Below, in pieces: positions 1 through 11,733 of a stretch of 64,000 bases of DNA (positions are counted from its first letter, which is position 1; every line of letters begins with the position of its first letter). The notes under the pieces were generated by a model that worked only from the letters and a program-made list of their open reading frames with translations, had not been told where the DNA came from and searched no databases. A program made the position numbers and the translations under genes. Source of the stretch: Falciphora oryzae (lineage: Eukaryota > Ascomycota > Sordariomycetes > Magnaporthales > Magnaporthaceae); contig JNVV01000006.1 in the NCBI GenBank assembly GCA_000733355.1, positions 875,803-939,802 on the forward strand. The letters are read 5' to 3'.

Positions 1-186
1 CATTGGACCCTCCTTGCCGCCACTCCGTCGCATTTGCTTGAGCTTCAGGTTATCACTGTTTGCTATCTATCGCAACAGTTTGGCGCATGGCTCATCCGTA
101 GCGCAAGACTTGCCTTCTCACTCCCGTCCCAACAGCGGGCTTGCTTTGAATCTAGGCCAGCCGGAACGACGAGCTTCGCGCGCGCA

Positions 187-2894
187 ATGTCGGATGCCCT
201 GCCCAGGCCGAAGCGAAACAAGAAGCCCGTGCCAGGAGTGCTCAGGGACGACTCGGACGACGAGCTCGGCGACGACGACCTGCCATGGGAATGGATCTAT
301 AACGGCGATGGGCCGGCCGGCGACAGCAATGGGGCCGCCCCGAACCCCTCACTACCACCCCCGGACGAGCCGTCGCAGGACGCGGCCGCCAACGGCGCCG
401 GCCGCCGCAAGAGGAAGCGGGCACCCGAAACGCCAGAGCACAAGATAATCGGCGCCCGCATGGGCAAGTTTGAGTGCAGGCTCGGCGACACCGTCCTCCT
501 CAAAGCAGAGGGATCCAACGAGGCCTGGGTCGGCATCATCTGCGACTTTGTCGAGGACGAGGGCGACGAGGGCGAGAAGGCCGCGCACTTTATGTGGTTC
601 TCTACTGAGAGAGAGATTCGCAACAAGGAAAAGAAGCGGACCGACGCCTACTGGGTGAGCATTCCGAGTCTTGACTAGACATTATATATGTGTGAAGGGC
701 GTCGGGCTAACTAGGCTGACGGTCGCCGGACTAGAACGAGCTGTATATCACCCCCTCGTGGGACACGAACCCCCTGGCCACCATCAATGGTAAGGCGACT
801 GTCATGTCGCAAGAGTCGTTCCTCGCCAAATACCCGAGCGGCAAGGTCCCCAGGAACTCGCGCGAGTTTGGCAAGGTGTTCGTCTGCCGCCGCGGCTGCA
901 ACACCCGCACGGCCAGCTATACGAACGAGTTTGTGTGGGAAGACATATTCCGCGGCACCGAGGAAGGCGTCCACAAGCTCATCGAGCGCATCAAGACGGA
1001 GACCAAGGCCACACGGGCCCGGCGCAAAGTGAAAGAGCCTTCCCCTGACGTTTACGACTTCTCCACCGCCGTCGACGACGACGATGACGATGGAGCCAAG
1101 GAGCTTCAGCGGACACCCAAAAAGCCGCGCAAAATGGCAAGCGCTACGACTCCCAGCAGGGCGCGTGGTGCTAGCAAACCTGCTACCCCGTCCTCGCATC
1201 GGAGGTGAGGCCTCGCCATTCTCGTCCTCTTGTGCCGTCCGCGTGGTTTTGAACATCACCAGGAACTGACACAAGCTTTTTTCGTCTTAGAATTGTGGTG
1301 AAGAAGCACCTCGAGTTCACGCCCCTGGCTACGAGGACGCTACCCCCGAGCCAGTTGCAGGGCTCGCCGTTCCAGCTCGCGCGAACCCAGCTGCATGTGG
1401 CCTCGGTGCCGACCAGCCTGCCATGCCGCGAGTCCGAGTTCAGCGAGGTGTACGCGCACCTCGAGGCGGCCATCACGGACGGGGCCGGCTCCTGCATCTA
1501 CATCTCGGGCACCCCCGGCACGGGCAAGACGGCGACGGTGCGCGAGGTGGTGTCGCGGCTGGACGACGCGGTCCGCCACGACGAGCTCGACGACTTCATC
1601 TTTGTCGAGATCAACGGCATGAAGGTGTCGGACCCGCACCAGGCCTACTCGCTACTCTGGGAGGCTCTCAGGGGCCAGCGCGTCAGCCCGGCGCAGGCGC
1701 TGGACTTGCTGGAGCGCGAGTTCAGCAACCCCAGCCCGCGCCGCGTGCCCTGCGTCGTACTCATGGACGAGCTAGATCAGCTCGTCACCAAGAACCAAGG
1801 CGTCATGTACAACTTTTTCAACTGGCCCGGCCTGAGGCACAGTCGCCTCATTGTCCTGGCTGTGGCGAACACCATGGACCTTCCGGAGCGAACTCTCAGT
1901 AACAAGATCAGCAGTCGACTAGGTAAGTTCCTTCTCGCTTTCTTCTTTGTTCTGTCTATGCTTGTGGCCTCTGCCGTTTTGCATGTTTGTATCGCTAGAT
2001 TCTTACGTTGAAAACGCCGATATTAACCACCACGCTCTAGGCCTTACTCGTATCACATTCCCGGGATACACACATGAGCAACTTATGAAAATTATCCAGT
2101 CACGACTGGAGGGTGTCCCCGGAAACATTGTGGAAGCGGACGCAGTCCAGTTCGCCAGCCGAAAGGTGGCGGCCGTGAGCGGCGACGCCCGACGCGCGCT
2201 CGACATCTGCAGGCGGGCCGTCGAGCTTGCCGAGGCCGAGAGCCGCAGCCTTGCTGGGGTGTCCGAAGCGCCAGACACTCCCAGCAAGAAGAGGCAGCAG
2301 CAGCAGAAGCAGCAAGAAGATGCGGCCGCGGCCAAGAAGAAGCGCAACGCCGGGCGCGTCACCATCGAGACGATCCGCCGCGCCATCGCCGAGGCGACGA
2401 CGAGCCCGCTGCAGCAGTACCTGCGCGCGCTCCCCTTCGCGTCGAGGCTGCTCCTCGCCGCGCTGCTGATGCGCGTGACGCGGACGGGGCTGGCCGAGAG
2501 CACGTACGGCGACGTGCTCGAGGAGATGCAGCGGGCCGTCAAGTTCGCCGCGGGGGGCAGCAGGCAGGTCGACCTGCTCGAGCGCCACAGGGTCGACGCG
2601 GCCGGGCAGTACGTGGTCGTGGACGACGCGTCGGCGTCGCTGTCGTCGGACGCGGGGGCGCCGTGGGCGCCGAGCGGCGGGGCCGCGGCCAGGAAGAAGC
2701 GCGACCAGCACGGCGTGGGCAGGCTCGCCGGCCTCGGCCTCGCTGCCGTCGAGCTCACGGGCGCCGGCATAGTCAACCTCGAGGCGCAGAGGCCGGAGCG
2801 CCCCAGCAAGATCCGGCTGGCGGTCGGGGACGAGGAGGTTAGGCTTGCGTTCAGGGATGACCCAGAAATCAAGGCCCTCGGCCTCGGCCTCTGA
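187..2894 (+). CDS. ORC1: Origin recognition complex subunit 1 (AAA+ ATPase with BAH domain)
   Basis: Largest subunit of the origin recognition complex, which binds nuclear replication origins and loads Cdc6 and MCM. Exons as I read them: 187-654, 735-1204, 1291-1922, 2041-2894; all joins keep frame and give about 807 aa, normal for fungal Orc1. Residues about 97-225 form a BAH domain (TVLLKAEGSNEAW onward, split by intron 1). The AAA+ domain starts near residue 340, with Walker A GTPGTGKT near 386 and Walker B VVLMDELDQL near 467. A low-complexity KKRQQQQKQQ insert lies in the lid region and a winged-helix-like C-terminus follows. The start at 187 is chosen because MSDALPRPKRNKKPVPG is basic and Orc1-like; an upstream in-frame start codon near 34 is possible. 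Convergent with PRP46. Confidence 0.95.
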
Positions 2895-3258
2895 GGTGCT
2901 GCACTCGTTCATGTCACACCAAGCCACTCTGACGCGGGATTTTGTAACGAGCAAAGGCATCCAATTGTATAGACTGCAAATGTGGTATCTTTCATGTACA
3001 GTTGAAAGCAAAAGCAAGCAGATGGGGAGTTTTAGACATTCCCTTTTTAGATAATACCCCCATGGGCTGCGAACTGACTCCTTTTGTATCTCGTCCTTCT
3101 CCCCTGATACCACGGCCACGCGTGGCTTGAACCCAGCCGTAGGCCGTCGACTGACTGGGAATAGAATATCATGTTCTGGTTATTGTTACATTAATTACCC
3201 ACGTGCCTGGGGCATGATGGGCGCCTACCCAAGGGAACACATAGGTACAAGGCCTGTC
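2895..3258. other. Intergenic, convergent 3' flanks of ORC1 and PRP46
   Basis: About 360 bp between two stop codons. It is AT-richer than the flanking exons and should hold both 3' UTRs. I see no further coding sequence. Confidence 0.6.
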
Positions 3259-4824
3259 TTAAAATTTCCGGTGACTCAAAGTAGGCTTCCAGTCGAGGGG
3301 ATGCGACTCCTCGGTGGCGTCCTTGTCCTCCTTCCAGACCTTGATGGTCTTGTCGGCCTCTCCGCAGATAAGGCGGCTACCGGTGACGTCAAAGATGGAG
3401 CTCATGATGCCCGACTCGGCGTCGAGCGAGCCGGGCTGGGCGATGGTGTCGAGGGCCTGGAAGCGGTGGCCCGACTTCCAGTCCCAGAAGCTCATGGACC
3501 CGTTGTCGGCGCCCGAGAAGAGAACGTTCTCGTGGTTGACGGACAGGGTATTGATGATGGCCGAGTGGCCGTCGAAGTTCTGCATGAAGGCGCCCTCAGG
3601 GCACTTCCACTGCTTGATGGAGCCGGCGCTGCCCGACGCAAAGGTGAACTCGGCCGGGTGGGTGGTCAGGGCGCGCACGCCCTTCTTGTGGTGGGTCAGG
3701 ACGCCCATGGTCTTGCCGGCGGCGAGGTCCCACATGCGCACCGTCGAGTCGAGGCTGGCCGTGATGACCTGGGGGTCGGCCTCCTGGCAGACGAGGTCGG
3801 CGACGGTGCCCGTGTGGCCGCCCAGGACGTGGATGTTGCTGCGCGTGCGCATGTCCCAGACGCGGGCCACGCCGTCGCGGCCGCCCGTGACGAGCACGTC
3901 GAGGGTCGGGTGCAGGGCCAGCGTGTAGACGCCGCTCAGGTGGCCGTGGTAGTGGCGGATCACCTTGTTGGTCTCGAGGTCCCAGCACTTGACCATCTTG
4001 TCCTCGCCGCACGAGAAGAGGTAGGGGTGGCGCGGCGACACGGCGAGGCCGCGCACCGTCGAGATGTGGCCCGTCAGCGTCAGGCGCAGGCGGCCCGTCG
4101 CCAGCTCCCAGATCTTGATGGTGCGGTCGCCGGCGCCGCTCGCGAACCACTGGTTGTTGGGCTCCACGGCCAGCGCGCGCACCCAGCCCAGGTGGCCCGA
4201 GATGACGCGCATCAGCTTCCAGGGCCTGTGCCATTCCGGTTTGGGGTGCATGAGGAGGTCGTCGGGGCGGGCGAGGGCGAGCTGCTGCCCTATCGCCGGG
4301 GGGGCTTTCTGCTGTTGCTGGCGCTGTTGCGACGGCGACTGCTGCGCGCCTGCCGTCCCGGGGCCGCGGCTTTGCAGCACTAGCGCTGTCGATTGCGGGC
4401 CCTTGCCGGGCTGTGGCCTCGCCGCTTTGCTCCCGCCGGCCGGGATGCCCTCGATCAGCTTCCGCGTCTTCTCATCCTCGGGAGTGTCCGCCGCTGCCGC
4501 CGCTCCTCCGCCGCCTACCCTCCTCGGTGGTGCGGCGGCCTTTTTCCTCCCGCCTGCGGCAGCCGCCTGCCTCGCTGCCAGCGCGGGCGGCAGCTCCCTC
4601 AGGTCGGCGTACTCGGCGTTGAAGCGCAGGGCCAGGGTGGTCTTGTCGAGGTCGCCGTCGGTGTTGGCGGGGGCGGCAAGTCGTATGCGCTTCCGGCTTG
4701 CTGGGTCTGTGAACACCTCCCTCGTCTTCTTCGCGTTCTGCACGATGAGGGCCTCGAGCGCGGCGTCGGCCGGGCCCAGGACCGACTCTTGGGCCATGCT
4801 TGCGGCAGGACAAGCCCCGAGCAA
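3259..4824 (-). CDS. PRP46: Pre-mRNA-splicing factor Prp46 (PLRG1/PRL1 family, WD40)
   Basis: WD40 subunit of the Prp19/NTC-associated core of the activated spliceosome in the nucleus. A single uninterrupted frame of 521 codons. The N-terminus ([18 protein letters not shown]) matches the conserved family start and is followed by a Pro/Gln/Ala-rich linker. Residues about 215-515 carry seven WD repeats ending in [42 protein letters not shown] and [27 protein letters not shown] at the start of the propeller is characteristic of Prp46/PLRG1. The first in-frame Met is at 4824; a second, MAQESVLGP at 4797, fits the family equally well and may be the true start. Divergent from the ankyrin gene at 5313. 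Confidence 0.94.
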   Translation of the reverse strand: MLGACPAASMAQESVLGPADAALEALIVQNAKKTREVFTDPASRKRIRLAAPANTDGDLDKTTLALRFNAEYADLRELPPALAARQAAAAGGRKKAAAPPRRVGGGGAAAAADTPEDEKTRKLIEGIPAGGSKAARPQPGKGPQSTALVLQSRGPGTAGAQQSPSQQRQQQQKAPPAIGQQLALARPDDLLMHPKPEWHRPWKLMRVISGHLGWVRALAVEPNNQWFASGAGDRTIKIWELATGRLRLTLTGHISTVRGLAVSPRHPYLFSCGEDKMVKCWDLETNKVIRHYHGHLSGVYTLALHPTLDVLVTGGRDGVARVWDMRTRSNIHVLGGHTGTVADLVCQEADPQVITASLDSTVRMWDLAAGKTMGVLTHHKKGVRALTTHPAEFTFASGSAGSIKQWKCPEGAFMQNFDGHSAIINTLSVNHENVLFSGADNGSMSFWDWKSGHRFQALDTIAQPGSLDAESGIMSSIFDVTGSRLICGEADKTIKVWKEDKDATEESHPLDWKPTLSHRKF

Positions 4825-5312
4825 CGGCTGGAGCCCGGGTGTGAATTATCTCGGGCCGTAGCGAGTAGCAGGATTTGCGAATCAGGATAGTTGAGTCGGA
4901 GGGGGACACAGCGGGCGAGGGACTGGGAGGCGAATGCTGGTGATGGATGATGCAGCTGCCGTCGCGGCGCGGCGCGCTTCTCCAGTGGGTCTCGATACTA
5001 TTTGTTCGTCTGGTACCTCGCTGGTTTTTCCAATACCGTGTCAAATAGAGGTCTGTTCACTGTGTCCACATTTGGGTGAAGGTTGCTGCGGGTGCGGAGT
5101 CAAAGTGCCTAAGCCCAATGCGATTACCTCACTGCGAGACTGCCTAGCACACTTACACTCACCCGCCTGTACGACATCAGCTCTCGTCAAACGAGCATGA
5201 GAGAACTTTGAAACCCCTGGAACTCTTAGCATAGAATCCCGCTGGCCTGTTCACCTCCAGGATCAATATCTTCCGCTGTTCATCATCTTTTTAACCAGTC
5301 CATCGCGTCGAC
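4825..5312. promoter_or_regulatory. Divergent promoter region PRP46 / NAS6-like
   Basis: A 488-bp spacer between two divergent start codons, so both promoters must lie here. I see no unmistakable TATA box or operator and no coding sequence. Confidence 0.5.
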
Positions 5313-6592
5313 ATGGAGGAAGACAACAAGTTTGCGCTCCACGCAGCGTGCCGCGAGGGGAAATGTAAGTCCGAGTCCCAAAGGGCGTCTCGACATCGCA
5401 GGGTGTCGTCACGAAACGGAGCAGCCTGACGATGAAGAAACAAAATAAAAACAACATCCAACAAAAGACACCGTGGTCGAGTCTCTTCTCAATGTACGAC
5501 CCGACCGACTTACACTGAACCATGGTTATTCCCTCAACCAATGTGCCTGCTAATTCCACTCACATCCCGCCTGATGCTTGTCGCCAACAGGCCGATCCCA
5601 AGGCGGCAAATCGCAAAGACGACGATGGAAGACTCCCCATCCACTGGGCCGTCTCGTCAAATCAGCTGGAGATAACGAACCTGCTGGTGGCTCAGAAGGG
5701 CTTTGATGCCGACGTCCAGGTAAGCAGGAGGCTATGCCAGTTACAAATCTGACCATCCTCTCTGCCTACTGCATCGTCTATAAACACCTGCTGATGGTGG
5801 ACTCTCCTGTCCCTTTCCAGGATGACAGCGGCTGGACGCCCTTGATGATAGCCGTGAGCATCAAGGACGGAGACAAGCTAGTTGACCTCCTCCTCAGTAA
5901 GGGAGCTGACGTCAACGAGAAGAGTATGTTCACCTACCGGCATTGCCCTTTTTTACCCAGTCGACTTCACACTAACTAAAGCTACCTATCTCCCTACTAG
6001 ACAACAGCGGTCAGGTAGGAGGAAAAGCCGTACTACTAGATTTCATGCTCCTCATAGACATCGGGCCAAGCTGACCCCCCATCCCGTCCGCAGACGGCCC
6101 TGCACTTCGCCGCCTCCAAGAACAACATCGACGTGGCGCGCAAGCTGCTGGACCAGAAGCCCCCCGCCTCGGCCCGCGTCCGCGACCGCCGGGGCCAGTA
6201 CGCCATCCACCGCGCCGCCGCCGTCGGCTCCACCCCTATGGTCAACCTACTGCTCAAGGCGGGCAAGAGCCCGCTCGACGCCACCGACAGCGCCGGGCAG
6301 ACGGCGCTGCATCACGCTGTCGCCGAGGGCCATGGTGAGTCTCACCCTTCTGAGCGCTTTCATCGAGGTTTCCACCGGCGTGATTAGGCTTCTCTCTAAT
6401 AACAAAATCCACCCTCGTGCCCTCGGCCTTGCAGGCGACACCGCTGTGGCCCTTCTCAAGGCCGGAGCCAGCACAGACAAGAAGGATGTCGATGGATGCT
6501 TGGCGCTGGACCTTGCCCCTGACAAGGCGGTTCGGAAATACGTCGAGCAGGTGGCCGAGAATGAGGGCATCGAGATCGGTACGTCGTCCTAA
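5313..6592 (+). CDS. NAS6: Ankyrin-repeat proteasome assembly chaperone (Nas6/PSMD10-gankyrin-like)
   Basis: Probable chaperone that binds the Rpt3 ATPase during assembly of the 19S proteasome cap. Seven exons: 5313-5364, 5468-5493, 5591-5719, 5821-5923, 6001-6014, 6094-6334, 6435-6592; 723 nt, 240 aa, close to gankyrin (about 226 aa). The N-terminus MEEDNKFALHAACREGK and repeats such as DGRLPIHWAVSSNQLEITNL, DSGWTPLMIAVSIKDGDKLV, GQTALHFAASKNNIDVARKL, GQYAIHRAAAVGSTPMVNLL and GQTALHHAVAEGHGDTAVAL are canonical ankyrin units. Exon 2 (26 nt) and exon 5 (14 nt, encoding NNSGQ) are very small; exon 5 completes the turn before the TALHFAA helix. No isolated long ORF shows this gene because the introns are dense. 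Assignment to Nas6 rather than another small ankyrin protein rests on length and repeat order. Confidence 0.85.
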
Positions 6593-6817
6593 AGACCCGG
6601 GCAGGGAGGGGTAGCAAACGGGTAAACGTAGAAAAGTCTTAGAAAAATGAGAATGGTTCAATAATAAACAGGAGAAAAGAAGAAGAGGAAGAAGAAGCAG
6701 ATAATTCAACAACAAATAGGTTGCAGGCCTTGGTGTCAAGACCGAGAAGAGTGCCTCTTTGTCCCACCCAGTTTTGCCAGACATGTCCCCCTGAGGCGAG
6801 GCTTTCCGCTCCCGCCT

Positions 6818-9615
6818 TCACTTTAACGTCCGCTCTATCAGATCCCTGTACATGGCCTTCACATCCTGAACGTCCGCCTTGAGCTCCTCGACCATCTCGC
6901 TCTTCTCGCCGAGCATCTCGAGAGTCGTTTCGTATCTGGCGTTGACCTCGGCCACTTCGGCCTCGAGTTTAGCCACGCGTTCGCGCGCCTCCTTGCCGGC
7001 CTCTATTTCTCGCATAAGCGCCACGATTTCGGCCCGCGCCTCGTCGCGTTGCTTCGACATGCGCGCGAGCTCCTCGCGCCCCGCCACCCGCTCGCTCTCC
7101 AGCCGTCTCACCTGGGCGCTCATGCGCTCCACCAGCTGCACCGATGGGCCGGCTCCAACTGTGCTGACAGACACCATGTCCTGTATCACCTGGTGCGTTG
7201 ATCCCGTCTCGACGCCCTCCATGTCTTCCTGGTCCATCGGATGTGCCCCAGGGGCTGGTAGCGCGTCGATCGAGGCGCTGAATGCTGTCGCCGGGGTCAG
7301 GTGGTAACTGCCCGTTGTGCTTGGCGCTATTGACGGTCGATGAGAGGGCTGCGCTGACGGACGGCGGGCCATGCCCCTGTCACCGATACCGTCGCCGTTG
7401 CTGGACGGCGCCGAGGGCTTGCGCAGCTTGCCTGAGAGGGCGTGGAGGCCGAGCATATCTGAGCTCCATGTCCGTGCCGGCGGCGAGAGCAAAGGCGACT
7501 CGGGCCGGCTGTTGCTCCGGAGTGGCTGCTGCTGCGGCAGGTCCTCCAGCCACCCACGCCGGTCGTCCGTTGCATTACGGTCGCCACTGCCCGCGCCATG
7601 TCGCCGCTCCTCCTTCCAGGCCGCCTTCTGCTTGTCAAAGTCGGCTCTGGCTTCCTGTAGAGTCGCCTCGGCCTGCTCAGCGCGCTTCTTCAGCGCCTCC
7701 AGTTGCTTCTGGTACGACTCGATGTCCTCCTGAGCCGTGGGCAGCTTCGACCGAGCTTCTTCCAGTTCTTCTTCATGGCGCTTTGCACGGACGGCCTACG
7801 AAATGACGAATATCCTGGTCAGTACACTGTCAAGCCCTAGAAGGAGCAGAGTGTATGTGTGTCGTCGTGGTTGCCTTACCGCTTCTCGGGCCTTCTTTCT
7901 CATATCAGACTCCCGCTGCTGAGCCTCGTCCCTCTCCTTCTCCAGATTTGATATTCTCCCGAGGAGGGTAGCTTCGATGCCCTGCCAGTTATCACTGGCA
8001 ATCGCATATTGGGTCTGCAGTGTCTCGACCTGCCTCAAGAGCTTCGCCTGGGAGTCACCTAGCGCGCCCGAGCTGGTTTCCTCAGCACGAGTGCGCATCG
8101 CCTCCAGTTTGCTCTCCATGGCCTGCGCCTCGGCCTTGAGCTCGGCCTCAACCACACGCGCCCGCTCGGTGGCCCGTTCCGCCTTCTCTTTGAGCTCGTT
8201 GGCTTGCGCCCTGGCCCGATCGGCCACCAGGCCCCTCTCCACCCTTAGCGCCGCAACCTCATCCTCGAGTTCTTTGACCCGCTGCCTCTCCTTTTCAAGA
8301 GCACCCTGATTTGCTTTGGCGTTTAGAGACTCGGCATTCTCATTTGCTTGTTGCAACTGGGCCTTTAGGTCGGCTATGGTCGAATCCTTGGATGACGACT
8401 CAGTGCGGAGGTTGTTGATGTCCTTCTGCAGCTGTCCTATCCTCTTCAGGGACTCCTCGTGGTACTTTTCCAGGTCTTTTGCCCGACGTCCCTGTCTTCG
8501 CTGTGCCTCCGCTTCGGCGTCGGCCTTTACCACTGCAGCCTTGAGATCGTTGATTTCCTTCTCATCCTCAGCGATCTTGGCGCGCAGCTTCTTCATGATA
8601 GTCCTGTGCTTTTGTTCCGTTACCCCGAGAGCTTTGCCCTCTTCCATCAGAAGAGCTATTTGATGGTCCTTCTCGGCTAGTTTTTTCTCTAGGCTGCCTG
8701 ACGGCGCCGCCTGTGCCGTCTTCTTCGCAGCATCTGCAGCCTCACGGGCGAGATACTGCAGCTTGGCCTGAAGCGCGTCGATCTTTTCGACATAGTGATG
8801 GATCTCATCCTGGTGCTGTCTCTGCAGATCATCTGAAGCTGAATCTGGCTGCTTTTCGAGCTCAGACTCCGCTGCCGGCGGGGGTTCCACGCAGGACACA
8901 TCCGCAGCGTCGACTGCCGCTGCCACGGGCGTGGTCGTTGGCCCCGAGTCCATCGACTTCCTCAGCGCATCGCATGTGGTTTCCTGCCCAACGGGCTTTC
9001 CCTCTTTTGCCGCCGCGGCTGCTACGGCCCGTGCCCGTGAGTCGGATGCGGCTTCGGTCGTGTCGACAGACGGGAGGTTGGACGTGTCTTGCGAGGTTCG
9101 CCGCGATGCCGGATCTTGAGGTGACTTTCCAACCGACTCTCCGCCGTCAATTGAGGCGCGGCTGGGAACATCGAGGCTTTGCCGGGGGCTCGAAGTGAAC
9201 GAATTCCTCGAGGGTGAGGGCTCGGCGGGCCTGGATCCGGCCGAAGCATTTTTGGCTGCGACGGCTCTCGCAAGCCTCTCCTGCAGTCTGTCTTGTGTCC
9301 GGTTTGTCGATCCGGATCGTGAGAGGGCTGGTGGAATCACACGATAGACGTCGTTCAGCGAAAGGAGCTTGTACAAGCAAGCACGGGTCAGGCAGAGGAG
9401 GGAGCCCTACATGGACTTGATTTAGCCGAGGCCGGGGCGGGGGTCGACGTGGAGGCCGGCGAGGTAGCTGCAGCAGGAGTTGCGCCTGCAGCGCCAGATG
9501 TCGCTTGGGCCTGGCTTGCCTTGGCCTTTTCCTCCTCGTCAGCCAGGATGGTATCAAGGCGCGCCTCGAGCCCAGTGACGGCCTGCTGGAACAAAGAGCC
9601 CCATCGTGCGGCCAT
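6818..9615 (-). CDS. TMF1/Sgm1-family golgin (coiled-coil, Rab6-binding type)
   Basis: Predicted Golgi tether of the TATA element modulatory factor/Sgm1 family. Exons (minus strand): 9615-9411, 9327-7880, 7795-6818; 2631 nt, 876 aa. The short N-terminal helix MAARWGSLFQQAVTGLEARLD is typical of the family's start. A Ser/Pro-rich disordered region follows, then near-continuous coiled coil from about residue 210 (RQHQDEIHHYVEKIDALQAKL onward). The C-terminal coiled coil (VAEVNARYETTLEMLGEKSE then VQDVKAMYRDLIERTL) matches the TMF TATA-binding/Rab6-binding domain. Intron 1 joins phase 1 at SSP|SLSRSGSTNRTQD, chosen because a nearer acceptor would shift frame. Intron 2 is GTAAGG...TTTCGTAG. Confidence 0.85.
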
Positions 9616-11733
9616 GGCTCCCTAGCTGCAGAAAACGGGTCGAGTCGGGGGTGGTGCGGCCATCAACCAAAAGGTACGGGTAGCGCGTCGGTGGTAGCTG
9701 GGGAGAAACGGAGAGAGAATAGAGGGGGAGAAACTGGCGTCAAGGGTTGCGACGGAGCTGACGTTGATACATGATGCATGTGCTGATAAAGTTGAGGCCA
9801 CGGGGCAGCGAGTGCCGCTCGGTTGGGAGAGTTTGGCAGCCTGGCAGGTCTGGCTCGACCAAGACACGGGCACAGACACAGACAGGTGAGGTGTGAGAAT
9901 GGCCCTCTGTGCTTCCTCTCGTATTGATGTTACCGTGACCCGGGCAAACGAGCGCGCCGCTGCTGAGGGCCTGGGATGGAGGGTGCCGGGGGCGGATTGC
10001 GCTGAACTGAAGTTCACCAGGGCCCACTTTTTTGTCTCTGTCGCGATTTACCCTTTGGTACCTCGAGGGAGAGCCAGCAAAGTAACGTCAAGCCCGGGTT
10101 CTCGTCGATGTAATCAATGGATCCAACACCAGCCAGAATGCGCCCAAGAGAATCGAGAGTGCCGCGTCAGCGATCCCAACGTCTTACTCGGCAGTTGTTT
10201 TATTTGCACGAAGCGATGGCCTCATGGATGTAGCTGCCCCGTTTGTACTTTGGTCAATACGGGCGGGCTGAGGCTGAGGCCGGCGGCCGGGAGACACCCC
10301 TGCAACAATCACGGAATCGGTTCCCGTCTGCCTGGCGCGGCCTTCCATCACGGTGGGACTGTCGTTGCGAGCGTGGGATGTGAGTGGCCGATGCTCCTCC
10401 AGCTTTCCAATGTTTCTAATGCGACTTTGCGCCCACTGGTCCTTGGCTGTTTTGTGTTTTGCATCCTACTCTGCTAGGTCTGCTTTGGGCTACCGTGGCA
10501 TGTGATACGGTCTCAAGTTATAAAGTTGGGAGAAACTTTCCGTTCCTGGCAATCGGCTATCACTTGCCTTGATCTGAGCCTACGTCGAGTAGTAAAGCTG
10601 CACACACAGTATGCCCTCCTGAAGTAGCGTGGGTGTATGAGTACGACATCGCGAACCCCCGTGCTGGATATTGGGACGGTGCATCATGGGCTGCAGTCTA
10701 ACGGCCTGCAGAGTTTATTGCCAGCCCAGCTAGTTCAGATGTTCCTGCGCAGGCGTGATATTTACCCGCACCACCTCATGCTAACGTCGGGAAGCGAAAC
10801 TCCACTCACCAGCCCGAAAGAAGATGATTGCAAAGTTTTGAAGCACCACCTCTTGGTTGAGAAATAAATTCATGGTTTTCAGGTTCAGTCAGGACCCTGC
10901 GGACAGCCCCCGCAATGGCGCCGGATAGCCCCAGCATCGCTGGGCTCCGCTACCCACGGATCAGTCGGAAAGCGCTAGGGGTTTCAATCGGGGTCAATGT
11001 TGGTGGACTTGGTCTGGCCTTGCACCTCGTTTGGTCTGCGCGTCATTTGTGCCTTGTGCGTGCCTCGGCTGTCGAGGCCTGTTTCTTTCTTCTTTCTTTC
11101 CTTTTTTCCAGCCAGGATCTTTCTTTCCTTTCTTCTTTCCCTTCTTTTTCCACGGTTGGCCGCCGGACACACTCAATTCTGATCGCCAAGTTCTGCTCCA
11201 GTGTATGACGCCCTCGCGTTCGTAAGCCGGGATCCCGTCGGCTCGTTCCCGTTCCAACCAGAGCCAAGCCCCGGCTGATCTTCCTGCACCGTGACGGCCT
11301 TCGCCAACTCGCAGTCCATAATCGTCCACCCTCTCCATGATCTAACGTCACACTCGGGTGTCGATACTACCCATCGGCCAACACCACCACATCATCACAC
11401 TCAGAGTAACTGCAAGACTGCAACCCGACCGCAGAACGCAGAACGGCAGCAGTTTGGCTGGCTGTCTCGACCTGAACAATCAGGTGTCGACGAGATATTG
11501 TAATATACTGCAGCCGATCACAGCCTCTTGATAGTTTGGGTCGTTCTTGAAAGCTTCCACGTCAAGCTCCTCTTCAAACCCATTGTTGCGCCGAGACAAG
11601 GCGAGCGGTCTCCGACGGCTTGAGCGAATCCGACCCCTACAGTATCTGCCCAGGCTGACAGTAAGATATCAAGCGCATTCAGATACGTGGGCAGCCAACA
11701 CGTTTCTGGCTTGACACCCGTGCACCCGCCGAA
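9616..11733. other. Gene-poor intergenic region
   Basis: About 2.1 kb containing the promoter of the TMF-like gene on its left and that of the ceramidase on its right. The small ORFs (for example 10637-10867 and 9893-10477) lack recognisable domains and overlap one another. A pyrimidine-rich tract runs at about 11085-11152. I see no supported gene. Confidence 0.5.

Noticed and set aside
3127..4383. 418-codon plus-strand ORF opposite PRP46
   Set aside because: It is the antisense shadow of the WD40 gene, whose frame is strongly conserved.
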